Source of the DNA: Acidobacteriota bacterium
GTDB lineage: Bacteria; Acidobacteriota; Terriglobia; Terriglobales; Acidobacteriaceae
Reading direction: 5' to 3'
Assembly: GCA_021799405.1 (NCBI GenBank)
Contig: JAJZAL010000079.1
Span: 1 to 19,574 of the forward strand
DNA: 19,574 nucleotides
Shown here piece by piece: positions 15,006-19,574 of this stretch. Under the pieces are notes generated by a model. The model worked only from the letters and a program-made list of their open reading frames with translations. It made no database searches and was not told the origin of the DNA. The stretch's first letter is position 1, and every line of letters begins with the position of its first letter. Position numbers and translations under genes: made by a program.

Positions 15006-15782
15006 TCACCGGTCTTTCCACGGTTGCTTCTTGGCGTTTTCAGACTCTGTCAAAGCAACACGCGTACTGTGAGCCATGCCGGCCACTGCCAACAAAAAGT
15101 TCTGCATCTCCGGGGTAAATTCGCGCCGTTCCGCTCTTTTCTGCGAAAAACTTACGATCCAATACACCAGCGAACAAAGGTAACTCGCTACCACGGCATC
15201 GTTCAAGTGGCTGTATTGGGAAACTGCGGTTTCATGCAGATGAACCATGGCCGCCGCAATGCTGACAAATGAGTAGAAGCCTAACCCCGTGGCCACCTGT
15301 AATTCGCGGTCGCGCCATCCGATTGAAAGCAACTGGCTGCATGCAATCAGCGCAAGAAAGAACACAATTTGCAGGATCGAAACCGTCTGTTCCATTTGCA
15401 CTACAAAATGGATCTTCCACGACGAACTGGCAAGACTGGGAAGACCGGCAAATGGCCAGATTGCCACGCCGGCGACGAGGATCAGACCGATTAGAACCAG
15501 CGGCGCAGCGCGTGGGAGGGAAGATCGAACCGGACGGAGAACGGACCATGCTATCTCGACAAGAACACCGAGCAGCAGGACGGAATCAACAATCAGATGA
15601 ATGAGGTATGTCGTCGGATAAGTGGAGAGGAAGTAGCGAAAAACGAAAAAATCTCCGATTCCACTCAACAAAGCCCAAACACTGTAAACAAGAAACATCG
15701 GCAACGTCGCCCACACGCGACGATAGATAAGCAGACCACATACCCCCGCCTCGGCGATAGCCGCCAGGTAAAAAAGAATCAT
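15006..15782 (-). CDS. Polytopic (about seven-helix) integral membrane protein, paralogue of downstream neighbour
   Basis: This 258-residue protein opens MILFYLAAIAEAGVCGLLIY, matching the opening of the 14197-14940 protein, which supports the ATG at 15782 over a GTG four codons upstream. Helices include LPMFLVYSVWALLSGIGDFF, YLIHLIVDSVLLLGVLVEIA, LVLIGLILVAGVAIWPFAG and ILQIVFFLALIACSQLL. The motif WRDRELQVATGLGFYSFVS, followed by MVHLHE, is the family signature shared with the paralogue. A 40-residue hydrophilic C-terminal tail rich in Glu/Arg/Lys extends past the last helix. It is probably the first gene of a two-gene unit created by tandem duplication. I recognise no named family. Confidence 0.72.
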   Translation of the reverse strand: MILFYLAAIAEAGVCGLLIYRRVWATLPMFLVYSVWALLSGIGDFFVFRYFLSTYPTTYLIHLIVDSVLLLGVLVEIAWSVLRPVRSSLPRAAPLVLIGLILVAGVAIWPFAGLPSLASSSWKIHFVVQMEQTVSILQIVFFLALIACSQLLSIGWRDRELQVATGLGFYSFVSIAAAMVHLHETAVSQYSHLNDAVVASYLCSLVYWIVSFSQKRAERREFTPEMQNFLLAVAGMAHSTRVALTESENAKKQPWKDR

Positions 15783-15923
15783 GTTCAGGCCCACCGTCAG
15801 AGTTCATCCAGACTCATCGACGCGTTGTTTAGAGTCTAGCAGGAAATGTGGCGAGCTAATTCCCCATAAAAGCCACCGCGCAGCGCGCAGCTTAAGTAAA
15901 GTAACGGCGCATCAGCACGCGGG

Positions 15924-16403
15924 TTAAACGGCAGCAGCCGGCGGGAAGGGGGTGATCGGAATGGCAGCGGTCTTGGCTGGTGGGAACGGCGTAATCGGAA
16001 TAGCGGCGGCAACAGCTGGCGGGAAGGGGGTGATCGGAATGGCAGCGGTCTTGGCTGGTGGGAACGGCGTAATCGGAATGGCGGCGGCAACAGCCGGCGG
16101 GAAGGGTGTGATCGGAATAGCAGCGGTCTTGGCTGGCGGGAAGGGCGTAATCGGTATCACGGCGGCAACAGCTGGCGGGAAGGGTGTGATCGGAATAGCA
16201 GCGGTCTTGGCTGGCGGGAACGGCGTAATCGGAATGGCGGCGGCAACAGCTGGCGGAAAGGGCGTGATGGGAGCGGCGGCAGCGGAGGCCGGCGGGAACG
16301 GCGTAATCGGCGCGGTGGAGGCGAAAGCAAAGCTTCCGGTCAAAACAAAGATAGTGGCGGCAACAAAAACAACGCAACGATTCTTAAGGGACCCAAAATT
16401 CAT
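15924..16403 (-). CDS. Secreted repeat protein made of ten PITPFPPA 13-residue units
   Basis: This 159-residue protein starts at the ATG at 16403, with AGGAG nine bases upstream. Residues 1-29 are a textbook signal peptide (NRCVVFVAATIFVLTGSFAFA). Everything after it is repeat: ten units from residue 31 to the stop, consensus [AI]-PITPFPPA-x-x-A-A. Units alternate between endings VAA(A/V) and KTAA, so the higher-order unit is 26 residues. There are no acidic residues in the mature part; charge comes only from the four Lys of the KT units. The expected structure is extended or polyproline-like in the periplasm or outside the cell. Neighbours on the same strand are the two seven-helix membrane proteins (141-base gap). 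I know no family with this repeat; function is unknown. Strand choice is set by the signal peptide and ribosome site, because other frames through the repeat are also open. Confidence 0.75.
   Translation of the reverse strand: MNFGSLKNRCVVFVAATIFVLTGSFAFASTAPITPFPPASAAAAPITPFPPAVAAAIPITPFPPAKTAAIPITPFPPAVAAVIPITPFPPAKTAAIPITPFPPAVAAAIPITPFPPAKTAAIPITPFPPAVAAAIPITPFPPAKTAAIPITPFPPAAAV
15927..16313. repeat. 39-bp tandem repeat array (78-bp higher-order unit) within the PITPFPPA gene
   Basis: Ten copies of a 39-bp unit, the last one a codon short, run without spacers. Copies 2-9 (15963-16274) form four copies of a 78-bp unit whose DNA is nearly identical, differing by scattered single bases. 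The near-identity at silent positions points to recent expansion by slippage or unequal recombination. Because 39 is a multiple of three, every frame on both strands stays periodic. Confidence 0.9.
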
Positions 16404-16527
16404 GAACTTAAACTCCTATTGAGGTGAATTGCTTCGCAGGGTCAGAGTAACCCAAATTGTGTAGATCAAATACCACTAAAGTAACTAATTCGCCGATTTT
16501 TTATGCCGAAAGGAATATCCGCAAGCT
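16404..16527. promoter_or_regulatory. AT-rich divergent promoter region of the repeat-protein gene
   Basis: This 124-base stretch is markedly AT-rich relative to the flanks and contains the ribosome site of the minus-strand repeat gene. No good sigma-70 pair is visible. The sequence TCAGAGTAACCCAAATTGT (16442-16460) matches 16 of 19 positions of a sequence just before galE (4746-4764), and a weaker copy, AAAGTAACTAATT, starts at 16478. Confidence 0.35.
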
Positions 16528-16776
16528 ATGAAGTCTCATAATTTTTTGAAAATCTTTCCGATTCCGGACGATTTTGGGTGGGGCCAAAGAACTAGACATA
16601 CGTGCGCGAAGCGCATCTGGCAGACCAGGCTACCTTTTCTGGCAAGTGATCAGTCGGTTCGGCAAAATGAGATGGGATCGCTGCGATTTGAACTGCAGCC
16701 AGGCGAAATTTCGCTGGATTTACTGAGTAAACAGAAAACTTTCGTACTGCGGGGTCATATCGGCAAACTCCGCTAG
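16528..16776 (+). CDS. Doubtful 82-residue ORF upstream of the PilZ gene
   Basis: The ATG at 16528 has AAAGGA about 13 bases upstream, rather far for a ribosome site. Codon use is AT-richer than the neighbours. The N-terminal half (residues 1-45) looks random, whereas the C-terminal part (MGSLRFELQPGEISLDLLS, then KTFVLRGHIGKLR) looks like folded beta-strand protein. It could be a short regulator, or the remnant of a longer gene; I recognise no family. It precedes the PilZ gene by 39 bases on the same strand. Confidence 0.35.
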   Translation: MKSHNFLKIFPIPDDFGWGQRTRHTCAKRIWQTRLPFLASDQSVRQNEMGSLRFELQPGEISLDLLSKQKTFVLRGHIGKLR

Positions 16777-16815
16777 AACGGCATGAATGGGTAGAATTGG
16801 CCTGGGTGCCGGCCT

Positions 16816-17178
16816 ATGATTCCATCGAACTCCAAATCATCCCAATCGTCGCCGGGCCCCGGGCATCCTGGCGCATCGCAAGAGATGAGGGGGGCCGTTC
16901 GATTCCCGATTGTTCTTTCCATGATGGTCACGTCGGAAGAGAAGGAGTTTTCCGCGCATACGCGGAACGTCTCGGCCAGCGGCATTCTCTTCGAGTTGGA
17001 CCGGCCTTTGCCTGTGGGGCTCAATATCCAGTTTTCGCTGGTCATGCCGAGTGCCGTGCTCGGTACACCTCGCGATATTCTGGTTCGTTGCAGCGGACGT
17101 GTGGTACGCTGCTCCATGTACCAAAGTTACTATCTGGCGGCTGCGACGATTGATTACTATCAGTTCGCAGAGCAGTAA
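16816..17178 (+). CDS. PilZ-domain protein (candidate c-di-GMP receptor)
   Basis: This 120-residue protein has a disordered Ser/Pro/Gly N terminus (1-22) followed by a single PilZ domain. Both c-di-GMP-binding motifs are recognisable: R25-G-A-V-R29 (RxxxR) and N51-V-S-A-S-G56 (the [D/N]xSxxG box), 22 residues apart as usual. Strands ILFELDRPLP, IQFSLVMPS, DILVRCSGRVVRC and YYLAAATIDYYQF complete the barrel. It would bind c-di-GMP in the cytoplasm and pass the signal to a partner. The start at 16816 lacks a clear ribosome site; ATG 16885, just before the RxxxR motif, is an alternative. The pseudo-receiver LuxR gene begins 27 bases after its stop, suggesting an operon and a shared pathway. Confidence 0.8.
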   Translation: MIPSNSKSSQSSPGPGHPGASQEMRGAVRFPIVLSMMVTSEEKEFSAHTRNVSASGILFELDRPLPVGLNIQFSLVMPSAVLGTPRDILVRCSGRVVRCSMYQSYYLAAATIDYYQFAEQ

Positions 17179-17205
17179 CCGCCGGTGTGATCCTGGCAGC
17201 GGCCT

Positions 17206-17952
17206 ATGGAAATCATGGATGATCCACTTGATGGCGAGGTGCTTGACAAGCCCGGTAAGGCCGAAGCCATCCGCATCATTTTGGCAGACTCGCAGGCAAT
17301 CTATCGTGTAGGTATTCGCAAGATCTTCGCTCTTGAAGACGACATTCGCGTCGTCGCGCAGGCGGACTCATTCGAAAACCTGCGTGCGGCGATCGCGCGC
17401 TACCCGACTGACATCGTGCTGCTTGAAGGGAGCCTGCTGGCGGGTACGGCCAACGCCATTCCCGAGCTGTTACGGATTGCTCCCGACTTGAAACTGATTG
17501 TGCAAGCGGCAGGATCCGATGAAAACCATACCGTGGAGCTATACCGCCGCGGCGTTCGCGGCATCATCTCCCGCTCCATCACACCTGACCTGCTGGTCCG
17601 CTGCGTGCGCAAGATTGCCTCGGGTGAAACCTGGATCGACAATCAATCCGTCAGTTGGGTCATCGAGGCTTATCGCTCCCAGGCGGCCGCTCTGGTGGGT
17701 CCGCGGAATCAGCCACGCCTGTCTCCCAAAGAGATGGCGATCATCGTGTGCATTACGCAGGGCAAGCGCAATAAGGAGATTGCCTTCCAGTTGGGAACTA
17801 CCGAACAGGTGATCAAGAATTATCTGCGCAAGATCTATGACAAGCTGGGTGTCTCAGACCGGCTCGAACTAGCCCTTTATTGCCTGCACAACAAGGTCAT
17901 CCACGCAGAAGCGGAGGAAGAGTCACTGACCCAGAAGGTGCAGGGGAGTTAA
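17206..17952 (+). CDS. LuxR/NarL-type regulator with degenerate receiver domain
   Basis: This 248-residue protein has the NarL/FixJ layout: receiver domain at about 21-140 (IRIILADSQAIYRVGIRKIF ... GVRGIISRSITPDLLVRCVR), linker, and LuxR helix-turn-helix at 171-227 (RLSPKEMAIIVCITQGKRNK ... NYLRKIYDKLGVSDRLEL). The receiver is altered at the key sites: the phospho-acceptor position reads E74 (DIVLLEGSL) instead of Asp, the acidic pair is D28-S29, the switch Thr/Ser position is Ala (VQAAGS), and the conserved Lys is R123. It is therefore unlikely to be switched by a histidine kinase in the normal way and may be constitutively active or respond to protein contact. No kinase gene is adjacent. 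ATG 17206 is used; ATG 17215 is an alternative, and neither has a strong ribosome site. Probably co-transcribed with the PilZ gene. Confidence 0.88.
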   Translation: MEIMDDPLDGEVLDKPGKAEAIRIILADSQAIYRVGIRKIFALEDDIRVVAQADSFENLRAAIARYPTDIVLLEGSLLAGTANAIPELLRIAPDLKLIVQAAGSDENHTVELYRRGVRGIISRSITPDLLVRCVRKIASGETWIDNQSVSWVIEAYRSQAAALVGPRNQPRLSPKEMAIIVCITQGKRNKEIAFQLGTTEQVIKNYLRKIYDKLGVSDRLELALYCLHNKVIHAEAEEESLTQKVQGS

Positions 17953-17988
17953 CCGCAAAGGCCCCCTCCTTACCTCTATGACCTTTGG

Positions 17989-18498
17989 TTATCCGGCCTG
18001 ATCCTGGCCGCCGATCGCGCGCGCCGGATCCTCCTGGCTTTGCTGGCGGGCCAGTTCCAGCAGTCGGATGAACTCGGTCAGATCCGCCCTGCGCATGTGT
18101 CCCAGCAAATTGCGCGGGATCCTCTCGATGACTGGGTCCATCTGCCGCAGCAGTTCCAGGCCCGCTTCTGCAATTTGCGTCCAGAGCACCCGCCGGTCGT
18201 GCCGGTCGCGCTTCTGCCGGATGAGATTGAGTTTCTTCAGCCGGGCCAGCAGCCGGGTGATATCGGGTTCGGCCGCGATCATCCGTTCGCCAATGGCGGA
18301 GCAGGTGAGCCCATGCGGCTGCGCCCCGCGCAGAATCCGCAAGACGTTGTACTGGGTCGATGTCACGCCCCAGTCCCGGGTCGCGCGATGAAATGCGCGT
18401 TGCAGGCAGTCGGAGGTGCGCAGCAGATTCAGCAGCGTCTCCTCTTCAAGGCTGGCAAAGGGCCGCTGTTGTGCGATCTCTTGTTTCAAGCCTGCCAT
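17989..18498 (-). CDS. MarR-family transcriptional regulator
   Basis: The 169-residue protein starts at the ATG at 18498, with GGGGAAG six bases upstream; a frame open to 18570 adds 24 residues without a ribosome site. The winged helix-turn-helix spans about 46-110 (VTSTQYNVLRILRGAQ ... LTCSAIGERMIAAEPDITRLLARLKKLNLI) and the wing has the MarR hallmark DRHDRRVLWTQIAEAG. Flanking helices form the dimer interface. MarR dimers bind palindromes and release DNA on binding small, often phenolic or acidic, ligands. It is divergent from the MFS transporter gene with a 20-bp palindrome between them, so it most likely represses the transporter and itself. It converges with the LuxR-type gene (36-base gap). 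Confidence 0.9.
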   Translation of the reverse strand: MAGLKQEIAQQRPFASLEEETLLNLLRTSDCLQRAFHRATRDWGVTSTQYNVLRILRGAQPHGLTCSAIGERMIAAEPDITRLLARLKKLNLIRQKRDRHDRRVLWTQIAEAGLELLRQMDPVIERIPRNLLGHMRRADLTEFIRLLELARQQSQEDPARAIGGQDQAG

Positions 18499-18633
18499 GG
18501 ACTGCTTCCCCGATCGTAACGGGTTGCACGACAAGCCGCGCGAAGGACGGTTTGCTTCAGAGACTGCCACAAAGGCTTCGCGGATTCCTTGTGTGTCCGC
18601 GAGCCAGCCGGCAATTCCGCTCCATCGAGTGTC

Positions 18634-18653
18634 ATAGTCGTTGCAACAACTAT
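18634..18653. promoter_or_regulatory. Candidate MarR operator, 20-bp palindrome
   Basis: ATAGTCGTTG (18634-18643) and CAACAACTAT (18644-18653) are complementary at 9 of 10 positions with no spacer, centred on TTGCAA, the size and symmetry typical of MarR-family sites. It overlaps a possible plus-strand promoter (TTGCAA 18641-18646, 17-base spacer, TACCAT 18664-18669). Confidence 0.65.
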
Positions 18654-18706
18654 ACGCCTACTTTACCATTTCCCCCGGCCGTTGAGGGCAGAGTGCCGTT
18701 CCGTTC

Positions 18707-18715
18707 TGCTATCCT
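18707..18715 (+). promoter_or_regulatory. Candidate extended -10 for the MFS gene (leaderless start)
   Basis: TGC-TATCCT ends exactly seven bases before the MFS ATG, the same geometry as at mqnC, and no Shine-Dalgarno sequence is present. It competes with the promoter overlapping the MarR palindrome as the transcription start. Confidence 0.3.
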
Positions 18716-18722
18716 CTCGCCT

Positions 18723-19574
18723 ATGTCCATCATGAGTGGTTTCAGTCGCCTGACCCGAGGCCAGCGCCATGCCTTTGTGGCGGCCTTTCTGGGATGGACG
18801 CTCGACAGTCTCGACTTTTTTCTGCTGATTTTCTGCGTCAAGGCCATTGCCACGGAGTTTCACACCCAGCCTTCAGAGGTCATGGGCGCCGTTTTTCTCA
18901 CGCAGGCTTTCCGTCCCCTGGGCGCGCTGGTTTTCGGCATGCTGGCCGACCGCTACGGCCGCCGGCCAGTGCTGATGGCCAACATCGTCAGCTTTTCGCT
19001 CATCGAGCTGGCCTGTGCCTTTGCGCCTTCGCTCAACGTGCTGCTCGTGCTGCGGGCATTATTCGGATTCGCCATGGGCGGCGAGTGGGGAGCCGGCGCG
19101 GCGCTGGCTTTCGAATCGATGCCGAAAGATGGACGTGGCGCCTTCTCCGGCATCTTGCAGGAGGGCTACGCATTCGGATCGATTCTCGCGTCGGCGGCCT
19201 TTGCGCTCTTCTTTGAACGAATCGGCTGGCGCGGACTCTTTGTGCTCGGCGCTCTGCCCGCAGTCCTCGCTTTTTATGTACGGGCGCGTGTGGCGGAGTC
19301 GCCCGTATGGCTTGCGGGTGCAAAAAAGCGCATGGCCAGGGCGCAAATGCCGGACCGGTCCGCCGCGCCTTTGATTCCGCCTCACCTCATGGAGTTTCTG
19401 CCGACATTCTTTTTTCTGGTGCTGCTCATGACCGCCTTCATGAGCTTTTCGCATGGCACGCAGGACTTGTATCCGACGTTCCTGGCGGTGTACGCCAGGC
19501 TCACCCCAGAAACCATTGGATTAATCGGCATTCTCTATGGCTTCGGCTCCATCGCCGGCGGAATCGTCTTCGGG
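18723..19574 (+). CDS. MFS transporter, sialate/lactate:H+ symporter type (3' truncated by window edge)
   Basis: 284 codons are visible with no stop before the window end. The start MSIMSGFSRLTRGQRHAF leads into helix 1 (FVAAFLGWTLDSLDFFLLIF), whose LDSLDFF motif is typical of the sialate:H+ symporter (SHS) group. The loop 2-3 signature G72-MLADRYGRRP and the loop 4 segment GGEWGAGAALA follow, and about seven to eight helices are present. Such porters import monocarboxylates (lactate, pyruvate), sialic acid or other organic anions with protons. The adjacent divergent MarR gene and palindrome suggest induction by the substrate or a related compound. A second ATG three codons in is possible; neither has a ribosome site. 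Substrate is inferred only by family. Confidence 0.85.
   Translation, partial: MSIMSGFSRLTRGQRHAFVAAFLGWTLDSLDFFLLIFCVKAIATEFHTQPSEVMGAVFLTQAFRPLGALVFGMLADRYGRRPVLMANIVSFSLIELACAFAPSLNVLLVLRALFGFAMGGEWGAGAALAFESMPKDGRGAFSGILQEGYAFGSILASAAFALFFERIGWRGLFVLGALPAVLAFYVRARVAESPVWLAGAKKRMARAQMPDRSAAPLIPPHLMEFLPTFFFLVLLMTAFMSFSHGTQDLYPTFLAVYARLTPETIGLIGILYGFGSIAGGIVFG

Noticed and set aside
15927..16313. Tandem repeat considered as a CRISPR array
   Set aside because: Units are contiguous and lack unique spacers, lie in a coding frame, and no cas gene is near.
15952..16422. Plus-strand Gly/Ala-rich frame through the repeat array
   Set aside because: It has no ribosome site or signal and begins inside the repeats; the minus strand has a clear signal peptide and AGGAG. 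It is explained by repeat length divisible by three.
17951..17993. AAAGG...CCTTT pairing between the LuxR-type and MarR genes as a terminator
   Set aside because: The pairing is short, bulged and has a 19-base loop without a T-run; too weak to call.

Overview
The window looks like a chromosomal segment of an Acidobacteriota bacterium of the Terriglobia/Acidobacteriaceae type. This is an inference from gene content and style: a high-GC sequence, a Gly/Pro-rich FtsH C-terminal tail, the futalosine menaquinone pathway enzyme MqnC, a proline-rich TonB-family protein, a very large secreted GH38 alpha-mannosidase, and several small membrane or secreted proteins with no obvious family. There are no rRNA or tRNA genes, no insertion sequences, no phage genes and no CRISPR array.

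Layout. The left edge carries the last codons of an ftsH-like gene (+) and its UUCG-loop terminator. Three minus-strand genes follow, forming an envelope set read from right to left: a TonB-family protein (3030-4088), a LolA-like/M48-like protein whose zinc site is destroyed (1116-2915), and a small outer-membrane beta-barrel (412-999). After a roughly 700-base gap come galE (+) and mqnC (+). mqnC converges on an orphan radical SAM/SPASM gene (-), and both stop codons lie inside one perfect hairpin. Further right are the GH38 mannosidase (-) and a divergent aldo/keto reductase (+), which ends at a bidirectional terminator shared with a small membrane-anchored hypothetical (-).

Right part. Two adjacent paralogous seven-helix membrane proteins (-) are preceded by a secreted protein made almost entirely of a 13-residue PITPFPPA repeat (-). 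Then come a doubtful 82-residue ORF, a PilZ-domain protein and a LuxR-type regulator whose receiver domain has lost its phospho-acceptor aspartate (all +). The window closes with a MarR regulator (-) divergent from a truncated MFS transporter (+); a 20-bp near-perfect palindrome between them is the likely operator.

How the parts fit. MqnC feeds menaquinone synthesis; galE supplies UDP-galactose for surface glycans; the mannosidase, the aldo/keto reductase and perhaps the MFS porter point to carbohydrate or organic-acid scavenging. The most unusual items are the pseudo-M48 protein, the PITPFPPA repeat protein, the PilZ plus pseudo-receiver pair, the hairpin spanning two convergent stop codons, and several genes that appear to be transcribed without a leader.
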